A stretch of DNA of 64,000 nucleotides from Astragalus membranaceus. Taxonomy: Eukaryota; Streptophyta; Magnoliopsida; Fabales; Fabaceae. A program made the translations under genes and the position numbers. Where the stretch lies: contig CM076846.1 in assembly GCA_039519185.1 (NCBI GenBank), positions 153,560,406 through 153,624,405 of the forward strand. The letters run 5' to 3'. The notes beneath the pieces were generated by a model. The model saw only the letters and a list, made by a program, of their open reading frames with translations. It ran no database searches and was not told the DNA's origin. Position 1 is the first letter of the stretch; the number at the start of each line of letters is the position of its first letter. Shown one piece after another: positions 1 to 11,170 of the stretch.

Positions 1-71
1 AATCAAAAGAAAGTAAAACAAAATACTAATCAAAATGGTCTCACCCGAAAATCGAAATGCAGATGAAACCT
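1..71. other. Left flank, unassigned
   Basis: Short AT-rich sequence before the first CACTA terminus. I see no gene or repeat in it. Confidence 0.5.
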
Positions 72-395
72 CACTACAAAAAAAAGCAGGATAGGCGACG
101 GAAATTTCCGTCGCTAAACCTCAAAAATCCGTCACTAAAGTGTCTTAGCAATGTAATTAGAGATGAAAAAATTCCATCGCTAAAAAGGGCCTCGCTAATA
201 TTTAGCGACGAAAATTTAGCGAGGGATTTTAGCAAGGGATTTTCCCTCGCTAATTAGCGAGGGAAATTTCGTCGCTAATTAGCGAGGGAAATTAGTGAGA
301 CCCAATCCGTCGCTAATTCTAAAGGACACGTGTCTAAATATTAGCGACGGATTTTAGTGAGGGCAAATCCGTCGCTAATTTAATTTTTTTTATAA
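72..395. repeat. Left subterminal repeat array of CACTA-A
   Basis: A roughly 10-bp motif, GCGACGGAAA or its complement TTTCCGTCGC, recurs many times in both orientations, often as back-to-back palindromes such as GGAAATTTCC. In the En/Spm family such subterminal arrays are bound by the TnpA-type protein during transposition. The stretch 396-655 after it is AT-rich with no visible gene; it would be the 3' region of the adjoining TnpA-like gene. Confidence 0.75.
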
Positions 396-655
396 AAAAA
401 CTTGCTTTATTTTATGCCACGTGTCCAAATTTGAGAACCTGTTTTTTTTTAAATAACTATATATCAAATGCAACACAATTTTGAGAATACTCAAATAAAA
501 TCAATCCAAACTAGTACCAAATATTTCCAAACTAACAAACAATACCAAATATCCAAATGCTAAACAACTTCAAACCAGCAATAACAATCCAAATCCTAAA
601 CATGTCCAAAACAGCAATAACATAATATTCCAAACCAGCAAATAACAACATAATA

Positions 656-2546
656 CTAATACGGGCCATCATCAGACTCGGACGCCTCAGACTCAGACGC
701 ATATGGCTTCATGCTCTTATAGTACTTTGACAGCTTCTCTTGCTGACGTACAAACCTATAGAAGTCTGTCTGCATATCTTTCATAGTCCGACTTTGCTGC
801 TGCTACTCCTGCTGGTGCTGACCATGCATCTCCTGTATCTCCTGCTGGTGCTGAGCACGTATCTCCTCCATCTGCTGCCTAAGCTGCTCTGTCTCAGCTG
901 AAGGGCGAGGAGGTCGACTATTAGAGGAGGGTCCGCTGGTGTCAAACTGATCATCCTCAAATCTCAAATTTGGAGCCAAGGGCCTCGTACCATACATACG
1001 TTTCTTATACATCCCCCCTACCAACTTCTCCCAATTGCGGTTTGCCAAAGCCATGATCTCAGGAGTCAGTGGACCAAGTGACTCAGGGTTCCAGCTCCCC
1101 TGAGTCGACTCAAACATCGTCTCAGCATGTTTCTCCTATTTTGCATAACCACAAAACATAGCATAATAAGCGCTCCATTTTAAGAAAACATTATATATAA
1201 TACAAATCAAGTTGTATATTTACCTAAGTGGTCCTCGAGCGCTCATCAACATAAGTCTGGGTATCCTTCCTGACATGTGTGGCCCTATGCAGCTCAGCAA
1301 TGGTAAGAGGGCGTCCGGCCTTCTTACTCTGTAAAAATGAAACAAATTCTCAAATATTGGTAACTAATCGCCCTAACTAAACCAAAATAGTACAAATATT
1401 TTTAAAATAACCTACCAATCTCATAGCATGCTGAGCTTGGTTGACGGAGCCACAAGTGTGAAGCGAGCCACCTTTTCTGAATTTCGATTTTCCTTCGCTT
1501 TTCCAGCATTTCTTTTGAAATTCTCACTTCTCCAAACTTCCTGGTATTGATCCAAGACTTCTTGAGGGATATAGCCCGGCCTTTCATTTTTACGGCGCAA
1601 TTTGTAGAGCAAGTCCGCCAATTGCTTTGCCAATCTAGTCCAAAAAACTTTATGCACCAATTCATCATCTCCCGGTCTCCAAGTCACTTTGGTCTGTATT
1701 AAACTTAATCAAAATATGTATTAGTAATTATATTAAACATTAAACAATATATTAAAATTATCAATATAGGTAATGACATAATTGATACTTACCCTAAACA
1801 AGTCCACAAAATCTTTCTTTTTCCTCTTATCGATTTTTATCACCTTTTCATGGTACTCTTCAAAATAGAGTTTCTTATTGACATGAGTGATCGCTGATGA
1901 AGCAGTCTTCGATCTAACAAACCTGCATAATTAACAAACATATATACACGTCAAACAATTAATTTAAATTAAAAAAAAGTCAAACAATACTTACGCATCG
2001 CCAAAGGGATATATGACTTTGCGACGTCGACCATGAGGGTCGACAACCACCTGCTCATCCTTCGACCCGGATGATAATGGCTCTGAATCAGTATGACCAT
2101 GGGGGTCAGAATGATCATCTTGTAGGGACTGATCAGTATGTACCTCGGGTGTAGGCATAGATAACCTGACTGGTGTGCCCATAGGATGTTGTAGAGGTGG
2201 GCCCATATACCCTGCTAGTGTGCCCATAGGATGCTGCAGAGGTGGGCCCATATACCCTCCCGGTGCCCATAGGATGCTGCAGTGGAAAATACCCATAGGA
2301 TACTGGTGTGCCAGATGGGTTTATAGGATACCAATTGGGGTCGGAGGGAGAATGGCCAGCAGGTGGAGCAACTGCAGCAGGACATGAAGTCCCAACTCCT
2401 CCAACAGTAGTGGTGGTCTGGGGCATCCCCAAAAATGTATCCCCTGCATTAAGTACAACCTCACGAACTCGACGCCGCCTTCTTGGTTCACCTATGTTCT
2501 TCCCCCTAACATCTCTCGGCGGGTCAGAATCTCCTCCTGGATGCAT
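656..2546 (-). pseudogene. CACTA-A second gene: TnpA-like Transposase_24 (Ptta/En/Spm) protein, broken
   Basis: Five exons can be traced on the minus strand by comparison with the homologous gene of CACTA-B. Exon 1 (about 2546-1994) is proline-rich and ends DPHGRRRKVIYPFGDA before a GTAAGT donor. Exon 2 (about 1922-1802) contains KKKDFVDLFR. Exon 3 (about 1690-1415) contains WRPGDDELVHKVFW and the conserved Transposase_24 region. Exon 4 (about 1329-1227) contains GRPLTIAELHRATH. Exon 5 (about 1145-656) has a Gln-rich coiled-coil tail (QLRQQMEEIRAQHQQEIQ) and ends SESDDGPY. In En/Spm such proteins bind the subterminal repeats and help bring the ends together. Damage: a frameshift inside exon 1 near 2280, a 1-nt frameshift near 1480, and an in-frame TAG near 803 followed by readable family sequence. 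No function is expected now. Confidence 0.72.
2171..2290 (-). repeat. In-frame coding minisatellite in the CACTA-A TnpA-like gene
   Basis: About three tandem copies of a unit close to 45 bp encode GYMGPPLQHPMGT, read on the minus strand. The copies differ by small indels, and the reading frame is lost at the right edge of the array, so the frameshift of exon 1 probably arose by slippage here. Confidence 0.7.
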
Positions 2547-2732
2547 ATCTATGAAAAACGAAACACAAGAAAAATATATAATGATATATATTAATAAATA
2601 AATTTAAATACAACAACAACGAACAATAATGATAAACGAAATGTGATTTATATTAATAATTAAAATCAGATGAACAATCAACAACATGCAGAGATTAAAA
2701 CTAATCAAACTATCTATGTGATACTAATAAGA

Positions 2733-3126
2733 TTAAAAAAAGTCTTCATCTTCTCCATCTTCTACATCTTCTACATCTTCAGTCTCATCTTCATCTTCTT
2801 CATCTTCTTCATATACTCCAATTTCTTCTTCTAATACTGGTTCAACTTCTTCAATGTGGAGTCGATCATCACATAAGGTATCAACTGGTTCAACTTCAAT
2901 TACCTCATTGACGCCCGACATTTCATCCACTTGATAAGGAACCTCTCATCCCCCACATCAGTGGCTTCAATGCGACCCCGTGCTTTTGTCTTAATTGCAA
3001 CACAATATCCTTCACGAGTTGATGGATATCGAACATAATATACCTGCCTCACATTTTCAGGCCTGATAAACGGACCAAAGGCTCTATACCTTCTATCCAT
3101 ATGTCCACGGTATTACATTTTGGATT
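2733..3126 (-). pseudogene. CACTA-A transposase, 3'-terminal piece (DUF4216 end and acidic tail)
   Basis: The minus-strand reading starts DRRYRAFGPFIRPENVRQVY, matching the end of the DUF4216 region of CACTA transposases; CACTA-B has YRLYDPFVNAQNVRHVHYV at the equivalent place. It continues through a basic stretch and ends in a highly acidic tail (EEDEEDEDETEDVEDVEDG) before a stop at 2733. A 1-nt frameshift near 2930 separates the two parts. The piece is cut off on its right by the hAT insertion at 3135; the coding sequence resumes at 5937. Confidence 0.7.
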
Positions 3127-3134
3127 CAATTTCG

Positions 3135-5928
3135 TAGGGGTGTTCACGGGTTGGTTTGGATGGATTTTGACTAAATCTGTTATCCGAACCAATCAAATTT
3201 AATCGATTTGGGTTGGTTCCGATTTTGAGTTTTTTACTATAAAATCCGAACCAAACCAATCCGATATTGAATGGGTTGGTTCGGATTGGGCTCGCGGGTC
3301 ATGTGCTAACACCAACTTTTTAAAACATAACTGAAATAAGAATCATAATTTAAAAAGTCTAAACACACATCACGTGCTTTTAATTAAAAACCAAAGTGAA
3401 TCCTAATTAAAAAAACCATCAAATCCAAATTCTAAAGTGTGTCTTACAACTTAACTGCAAAATAAGAATAAAAAGTCTAAGCACACATCACATGCTTTTA
3501 AAAAAAAATACGAAAATGAAAAGTCTAGGTAGGCACTCTTCAATGTAGCTCCAAAAACAAACTGATTCTTATTAGCATACAATAATTCTGGAATGTAGCT
3601 TCAAAGTCTAAGCGTCGCACTAGCATCCTCGCCAGTTGTTGCAGCCAATAATTCTGGAATTTCAGACACAACCACAACAATCTTATTAGCACACAATAGA
3701 AATTTACATTGATATTCATATTGTAAACAAATATAAAATACAATAGAATTAAAACCAGTGAAGCATACCTGCTTCAAGTCTCTGCACTTCTTCCAATTCA
3801 GCTTCTAAATCAACCACCTTTGGAGATTTTATCCAATTTTGAGTACAAATTAAAGCTTGGACAGTAGAAGGGCTCAAAGAACTACGAAATGAATCAAGAA
3901 CCCGCCCTCCGATGCTAAATGCAGATTCAGATGATACAGTGGATACCGGAATGGCTAATATACCTCTTGCCATGTAGGAAAGAACATGATATTTGCTTGT
4001 CTTACCTTTCCACCAATTCAAAATGTCAAATGTAGGAGAAGTTTCCTCAACACCATCCTCCAAATACCTTTCCAACTCATTTCTTTGCACCTCGCCTTGC
4101 TTTTTCTTCATCTTTAATCTAAATTGACCATCTCAATCCTCCTCTTCCTCTTGATTCCCCACTTTAGGAGCAGAAGAAATGTTTGAAGCCAAGGTACTAG
4201 AACCATAATTTTCAACAGAAACAGGATACACTACCATGTAATGCTCAAACAATTTATTGACAATATCTTTTAATTTAGTCATCATCTCCTTACCCTTCTT
4301 ATCATCATACATCTGACTAAAACAAAATTCGATATAATCAAACTTATAGCGGGGATCAAGAAAAATAGCCACAAACAACAAGTAGTTTATCATACCTTTC
4401 CCAATATTTGTTGAACTTTATTTGCATGTTCGCTGTCATCTTTTGCAACACTACATCATCACTCATCCTCCACCTATTCAATGCTTTCTGAATATCGACC
4501 AATTGCTTGAAGAAATTATTAGCAGTGACATGCAATGACCCAGAAAAAAAAACAATGTTGCATCATAAAATATCTTTAGAAACTTCAAAAACACACGAGC
4601 ACGATTCCAATCAGATTTATTAGGACATCCACCTGATTCACTAACAAGGGTGATCGTGTATGCAGCATCATCATATTCAAAGCGATAAAAAGCTTGTTCA
4701 TATTTCTCAGCAACCTCTAACATTAAGTAGGTGGAATTTCATCTAGTTTGACAATCAAGTATTATCATTGCCTGACTAGGAACACCTACAACATGTGCAC
4801 ACTTCTTAAAAGTAGCTAATCTACTAGGTTTTTGCTCTAGTACTTGCTCTGTTAGAACATCCTCCGTTGCTTGCTCTCCGAGAGGAGCTTCTTGTCCTTG
4901 TGGAGTTATAGCAACAACTGGATCTGGAGTATTGACTGTTGGATTTGGAGTTTGAGGAGGAGGATTAATACTCAGATTACCACTTTCCATTTCTGTAAAA
5001 CATAAAAAGATACAAATTTAGCTTAACTTCTTTTATTCAAACATAGACAAAATTCAACAAATCAGAACATGTATGCTAAATCAAATACAATGAAACCAAT
5101 TACAGATTAGGAAAAGGGATTAAATAATAAAAAATAATAAAGAAAATGATTTAACAACAGAAGCAGACCCAAATGAGGAAAGGGATTAATACTTATCAAA
5201 AATAATAAAACAAATTACAGATGCAGGAAATGAAAGCAAGAACAGAGAGAGTAACTGAAAGCACGAAAGCAAACCCAAAAAATACAAAAAAAATAATAAA
5301 TGATTGATGAATGACTTTGTGAAATCGGAACCAAGTGAATCGTGAAATCTTACCTTGCGAGTGGGAGGAACCAAGTGAATTTAAATGATTGATGAAAGTG
5401 AAATCGGATGCGGCGCTGATGCGGAGCTGCTGGAAAGAAAAGGAATGGGAGGAAGAAATCAAATGATTGATGAATGTGAATCTTAGGGTTTGGAGAATGA
5501 GACATTATATAGGCGATTGAAACTTGTGAGTTCAATTGAAACTTGTGAATCGTGATGATTGTGAATTGAAATGCGATTCAATGGAAGGCTTGGAAATGCA
5601 CTAAATGGGAGAGGCTAGAGGGAATAACGCAGAAGCCAAAGCGGTGGAAACTTGCAAGCAATAGGTTTGACGTTTGAGAGTAATTGAACGTTAATAATAA
5701 TAATATGCAGAAGATGAGAAGACTATGTCTATAGTTATATATGCCACGGTTCGGGTACACGGGTCTTCGGGTTTATAAATTAAAATCTGTTGCCCGAACC
5801 GAACTACGGCGGGTCTTTACGGGTTGGATCGGTTTTGACCCGATTAAAAAAATTGTCCGAATCAAACGCTTCGGTTTGGATTGGATTACGGTTTGGTTCG
5901 GGTTTATCCAAACCACTGAACACCCCTA
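3135..5928 (-). mobile_element. hAT element with degenerate transposase, inserted in the CACTA-A transposase
   Basis: The ends are perfect 12-bp inverted repeats, TAGGGGTGTTCA and TGAACACCCCTA. They are flanked by an exact 8-bp target duplication CAATTTCG at 3127-3134 and 5929-5936, which is the hAT signature. Removing the element rejoins the host transposase sequence. The body holds a fragmented minus-strand hAT transposase (3749-4990). The AT-rich flanks 3135-3748 and 4991-5928 contain only subterminal motifs such as GGGTTGGTTTGG and no other gene that I can see. Confidence 0.93.
3749..4990 (-). pseudogene. hAT transposase remnant (RNase-H-like region and C-terminal dimerisation domain)
   Basis: Four minus-strand open pieces (4990-4739, 4723-4478, 4393-4133, 4111-3749) read in order as one degenerate hAT transposase of the ZABED/RICESLEEPER kind. 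The N-terminus is Pro/Thr-rich. The second piece has CPNKSDWNRARVFLKFLKIF and the third has AIFLDPRYKFDYIEF, both from the RNase-H-like part. The last has WWKGKTSKYHVLSYMAR and STVSSESAFSIGGRVLD, the hallmark hAT dimerisation domain. The BED zinc finger and much of the catalytic region expected between pieces one and two are missing, and stops or frameshifts separate all pieces. The protein would have cut and joined hAT ends in the nucleus, but this copy cannot be functional. Confidence 0.85.
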
Positions 5929-5936
5929 CAATTTCG

Positions 5937-6595
5937 TTCCTCTAACCGATGGATCAAACCAACTACAATAAAACAAAACAATTTTCTTTTGATAGTCTAA
6001 ATATTTGTATTCAAGTTCATATATGTGTTGGATCACCCCGTAGTACTCATCTTCACCTCCTTCTGCAATCCCTTTTACATATACCCCACTATTAATTGTT
6101 TGTTTTCCCCACTCCATGATTGGGTGTCAAGTTTATAACTGTTAACGAGGTACGTGTGCCACTCACTAACTTCACGAAAAGGACCATCAGCTAAGTTCCT
6201 CAAATGTTGGATTAGGGGAGTTGGTTCCGCTTCATAAACCTAAGTAATCACATATGGAAAAAATAAGTCATCTCTCATATCTACTTTGAATGTTAGACAT
6301 TAAAGCATTAATTTTATTTACTTACTCTATCATCAAACCAAGATGGAAAACATTCATGTATACGAATAGAAGAATCTTCAGTGCGTATACCCTCAACTTG
6401 TAAGAATGCACTGAAAAAGAATTATCCATACTCTTTAGAATGAAAATTGGTCAAGGCATGATTTAGCTTCATACTCTAAATGTCTAAGTATTGAAAACTG
6501 AATTGAAGCATACTTATTCAAGATATGGTTTAATTTCGGTGCAATTGATCAAGACATGAATATGTGCTGATTTATACTCCATATCTGATAACCAC
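5937..6595 (-). pseudogene. CACTA-A transposase, DUF4216-region exons
   Basis: Three minus-strand exons are recognisable. The right one (about 6595-6473) reads LSDMEYKSAHIHVLIN. The middle one (about 6428-6330) ends HECFPSWFDDR before a GTAAGT donor. The left one (about 6240-5937) reads PTPLIQHLRNLADGPF, then continues after a 1-nt frameshift near 6118 as NSGVYVKGIAEGGEDEYYG and VLFYCSWFDPSVRGTKL. CACTA-B carries the same exon order at 18090-18660. The right exon is cut by the CACTA-B insertion at 6596 and the left exon by the hAT TSD. Confidence 0.78.
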
Positions 6596-7140
6596 CACTA
6601 CAAGAATTTTGTGCATTACCGGCGGTTTTTTGCTGTTACCGGCGGATTTGTTCCGCCCGTAAATTACCGGCGGGCTTTCCTCAATTTCCGGCGGCTTTTA
6701 ATCCCCCAGTAAATAATAATACCGTCGGATGCGCCGGTAATTACAGTTACCGGCGGAAATATTGCATAATATTAAAAAAATATAAAAAGAAATCCGCCGG
6801 TAATACCGGTTTCCGGCCCATATATCCGCCGGTAATCACCGGCTACAATTTCCACCGGTAGATAGACTTTTTGGCGGATGTTTTTGAAATTCAAATTTTT
6901 AAAATTCCGCCTGTAATTTGGAAATATCCGCCGGTAATCAGCAAGGCGGTTTTTTAAAATTCGAATTTTTCAAAATTCCGCTGGTAAGCTCAACATTTCC
7001 GCCGATAGTTGCGTAAATCCGTCGGTATGCAGAAGATCCGTCGGTAAGATCTATTTCCGGCGGATTAGCGTCTAGGAAATCGTTTTGACTCGTTTGACTG
7101 GATCTGTCGAAAAGAACCATTTCCGGCGGATGTTTCCGTA
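6596..7140. repeat. Left subterminal array of CACTA-B
   Basis: Some twenty copies of TTACCGGCGG, CCGCCGGTAA or close variants lie in both orientations over about 500 bp, the usual TnpA-type binding region of CACTA ends. The following 7141-8083 is AT-rich 5' leader with no gene that I can support; it includes simple AT-rich duplications at 7640-7800. Confidence 0.8.
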
Positions 7141-8081
7141 TATTAAAATTATAGCCGTTTGAGAAGCTCTATATATTGATACCTTTCTCACTCCCTACTC
7201 TCTCCACCCGAAAATCACTCTATTCTCTCCATTTTTTTCTAAACAGAAAACTACACTATTTCTCTCCAATTCTCTCCATTCTTCTCTTGCTGCCCATTCT
7301 CTCCTATTTCTTTGTTCGCCGGTTCATCAGGCAGCATACAGGTATGATACTTCCTTCCTCTTTCCTTCATATTTTTTTCCATTTTCTTCTCTTGTTTAAT
7401 TAATACTTCTGATACTTCTGAAATTGTTTTGTTAGCTGTTCTTTGGAGTTTGGTCGAAAATTTATTCGAAGGAATCACACTTCTCTTCACTACCGGTTAG
7501 TTATCAATTTATAGATATTATTAGTATTTAGTAAAAACTTATTTGATGTTGCTAGTTTATAAGTTTTTGTTAAAAAAAATAGATAAATTTAATTTGTTGT
7601 TTAAAAATTAGATTGTAATTAATATTAGTTGTTTATGTATTTTAAAAAAATAAATACGAATTATTATATAATATAATAGTATATAATATAAGTCGATTTT
7701 AAAATAAAAAGTAAAAAGTAAAAAATAAATACGAATTATTATATAATATAATAATAGTATTATATAAATACGAAAGATTATATAATATAATATAATATAA
7801 TACGAATTATAAATATTAATTATTTTGTTTATTTATTGTAATAATTTGAAAAAAAATTAAATTTGTTGTATAATTTTTAGATTAGATTGTAGTTAATATT
7901 TGTTGTTTATAATTTATAAATAAAATAAATACGAATTAGTAATATATATTTGTTAAAAAAGTAAAATTAATATGATATAAAATGTTTCTAATTACTAAAA
8001 ACAAATTATATTGTAATTATTTTATTAAATAAAATAAAATTAGAGTAAATTATTTAGTAACACATTAATAGAGTTGTTCTA

Positions 8082-8083
<2 letters not shown>

Positions 8084-8167
<84 letters not shown>
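8084..8167. repeat. (CA)n then (TA)n microsatellite
   Basis: About 35 CA dinucleotides are followed by a short TA run, just upstream of the transposase start codon of CACTA-B. Confidence 0.97.
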
Positions 8168-8202
8168 TGTCCTGTATATATTATAGGAACATCCACACAA
8201 AA

Positions 8203-8563
8203 ATGGATCGTAGTTGGATGTATAATCGAATGTATCCTGGAAGAGCTGGGTTGAAGCGACGTTTTGTGCAAGGAGTCGAAGAGTTTGTTCTTTTTGCTAA
8301 GCGTCAAAAAGAATTTGAGCGACAAGGTGGAATTAGATGTCCATGCTCCAAATGTATGTTTCGATCTATAAAAAATGAAGGTGATGTTCGACTTGATTTG
8401 TACAATAATGGGTTTAAGCCAAATTATTGGATATGGACCCGTCATGGCGAGGTAGCAGCTGGAGTTCCGGCGGTTGAAAATGTTCCTGTTCAAGTAGAAG
8501 GTCCCACGTCAAGTCCAGTCGTAGCTTCCACATCAAGTAGTAATCCAACGACTACGGGATATC
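8203..8563 (+). pseudogene. CACTA-B transposase, N-terminal piece (Transpos_assoc domain)
   Basis: The ATG at 8203 opens MDRSWMYNRMYPGRAGLKRR, the start of the transposase-associated domain of plant CACTA transposases. A Cys-rich motif CPCSKCMF follows, then PNYWIWTRHGE. The start is chosen because the similar CACTA-A copy shows the same NRSWVYDRLYPGRA beginning. The exon is open until Copia-1 interrupts it after the ATATC target site at 8559-8563; reading resumes in frame at 14793. As part of the transposase it would take part in cutting the CACTA termini. Confidence 0.85.
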
Positions 8564-10404
8564 TGTTAGACTTTAGTGTAACCTTAGAGGGGGGGGGGGG
8601 GTGAATAAGGTTATGTGTAAATCTTGGATTCTTTTCAAAATAAATGATAAGTTTGTTTAAATCAAATGCGGAAAAAGAGATTTGAACTTATCAGATATAT
8701 GCAAGCAGGCAGATCAGACACAATGAGATATTACTCTATATTCAATATTCACAATAAGGTTGTTTTATAAGTAATGCAATGATATTGAATATAGCAAATC
8801 TACAGTAGTGATAGAGAAGATGATAGATAAACAGATCTGTAGTACAGTGAGTATAACTATAACCAGATTAACATATTCAGATCAGAGTAGGGATATAGTT
8901 ATACAATAAATCCACTGAGTGATATTATAAACAGATCTAAATAGTATAGCTATAAACAGATCTTAAATAGTATGAAGAGTATGATTATAAACAGATCTGA
9001 GTAGTATAGCTATAAACAGATCACAGCAGTATAATAATATGGACAGATATAAACAATAAGAAATGTAAAGAGATAGGGATAGAGATACACCAGGAATTTT
9101 ACGAGGTTCGGGATAAAGGCCCTACGTCCTCGGCCTCCGGCTTTTCAACCTTTGGACTTTGCTGATAACCACTATATGAAGAACAAATGTTTTACAAACA
9201 AGCAACTTCAAATAGCAAATCTCAATTCCCCTGAATTGAGAACCCGAGCTCCCCGCTAAGGATTTCAACCGCTTCAATCTCCCTGATTGAACGACCCAAT
9301 AATGCCTCCCAGGATTTCACAATACCCGCTTCAATCTCCCTGATTGAACGACCCAAGAATTCCTCCCAGGATTTCAGAGTGACCCCACTTAAAATAACGA
9401 ATACAACTTTGAGATCTATGATCCAATCAGTTCGGACAGTATGATAGTATAGCAACTTAGAGAGATGAGTGATTTGGAAAATAGAAAAGCTTTATAAAAT
9501 ATATGACAATGAAAAGCTTATTTTCTCAGATCTAGAAAGTGTATGTGAGAAGTATAGTGATTTGTGAAAAGTGGTGGGTTTGAAATGTGAAACACACTTG
9601 CCTATTTATAGGCTTAGAAAGATTTGAAAAATGGAAAATACATTAAATTCATGAAGTAATCGATTATGTTGAATGTGTGAAACATATGCATAATCGATTA
9701 TTAGATAAATATGGAAACAAGGAATGACTTGATAATCGATTATCATATTTAGTACTATGAAGAGCATAATCGATTATTGTTGTCAATAAGGAAGGCAAGG
9801 CAAGCAACTAATCGGTTATAGGTTTAGTTCATGGAAGCACATAATCGATTATACATAAAATAGGAAACAATTTTTGGCTTGATAATCGATTATGCCTTCA
9901 TGTGTTATCAAGGGTATAATCGATTATACATAAATGAGGAAACTTTTATATAGGTTGATAATCGATTATTCCTTCATGTATATCAAGCACATAATCGATT
10001 ATTTGGTTTAGAAAATAATAGGAATGATTTCAAGCTTTCCAAAAAATAGTTCTTAGGTTTAGGTGCCACCTTATGCATGCATGCAATTTTATAAAATATT
10101 TTTCAAAGCTTCTTTGATGCATCATGCATGTTTTGAAAAATCATCTCTCAGCTACTAAGTGTCATAGACCTTAAGTGATAGGACCTTACACGGTGTCCTA
10201 AAGAAAGCGGATAAACAATTAGGTATTGACTTCTGAGGTGGCTTCTTCTCCAAGCTGCTCCACTTTAATATCTCCTGACTCCTACTCTTTGATTCATGTC
10301 CTGTACTTTATTTTGTCCCTTCACTTTTATACACTGCAACCATTAGTAGATTAAATGTAATTTGTTATCATACAAAACAAAGAGTGTTTGTCCTTGGTTC
10401 AACA
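8564..10404 (-). repeat. Copia-1 left (3') LTR
   Basis: A TG...CA repeat, nearly identical to 12950-14787. It holds a run of 13 G at 8589-8601, a dimer-like stretch of ATAAACAGATC repeats at 8930-9020, and the TAATCGATTA palindrome array at 9657-10001. Confidence 0.93.
9657..10001. repeat. Phased TAATCGATTA palindrome array in Copia-1 left LTR
   Basis: Ten sites start at 9657, 9691, 9733, 9767, 9809 (one mismatch), 9842, 9883, 9917, 9959 and 9992. Spacings alternate 34, 42, 34, 42, 33, 41, 34, 42, 33. Some spacers remain alike (ATAAAT then GGAAAC in the long class), which points to an old 76-bp tandem unit. The palindromes are far better kept than the spacers. Confidence 0.95.
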
Positions 10405-10420
10405 AACTCCCCCTTTTTGA
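10405..10420 (-). other. Copia-1 polypurine tract (complement)
   Basis: AACTCCCCCTTTTTG lies directly inside the left LTR. On the minus strand it reads CAAAAAGGGGGAGTT, the primer for second-strand DNA synthesis, and it fixes the element's orientation. Confidence 0.85.
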
Positions 10421-11170
10421 TGATAACAAATTACATTATGCATAGGGAGGCCATAATAGAGAAACAATGGCAGAAGCTCCCCCTAAGCATAAGCATAACA
10501 AAATAAGCAATACGACAGCAGGATAGCAGCAATTATTTTCTCCCCCATTAAATAATAACATGCATATTCTCTCCCTTAACATGCATACTCTCTCCCTTTT
10601 GCATACAATTTCTCCCCCTTTGTTTTCATCAAAAAGGAGGTGGGGTGAATACATACAACATAAGCACTTTATAAACTTGCATAATAAATAAGCAGCATTG
10701 CATAGCATATGATATATCAAAAACACTAGTTCATGCTATGCTCCCCCTTACTTGGTGATCCCCCTTATTAATATTAGAATGCAAAGCTTAGCCAAAGGAG
10801 GGTGGATCATCATGGTTTTAAAAATATGATACCCAAGATAATCATCCTTGGTTCAACAATATAGGTATCGTTTTTAACATCAAAAATATGTTGCATCAAA
10901 GATCTAATATAATAGCACTTGAGAAAAAGCTTTGATGCATACAAATAATTACTTCACATAAGTGTTTAATACTTGATAAATATAGTTGTGTTTTCCTTAC
11001 CCACACAACCTTTACCTATTAAGCAGATTTATAGTTGGTATACATTACAGATTCACTAGCTTTGTTACTCAAGTTCAAGAGTAGTGAAGCATTACCAGAT
11101 TCATGAGCTTCGTGTCTCAGCTATCAAGGTACCAATCCCCTATACCTTGAAGCATACCTGCACAAAAAAA
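10421..11170. other. Copia-1 untranslated interior
   Basis: There is no gene between gag and the 3' LTR. The stretch has repeated CTCCCCC/CTCTCCC tracts (10465-10640), which are purine-rich on the element's sense strand and may be decayed copies of the polypurine tract. Confidence 0.6.

Noticed and set aside
5186..5760. Small Phe/Ser/Leu-rich ORFs upstream of the hAT transposase
   Set aside because: AT-rich leader DNA; the frames overlap each other and carry no motif.
8065..8493. 142-codon minus-strand ORF across the CA microsatellite
   Set aside because: Half of it is translated simple repeat (CVCVCV), and the other half is the antisense of the CACTA-B transposase.
9657..10001. CRISPR-like array (regular repeats with unique spacers)
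   Set aside because: The repeat is only a 10-bp palindrome, spacers are partly similar to each other, the array is inside an LTR and present in both LTRs, and the DNA is a plant nuclear genome.
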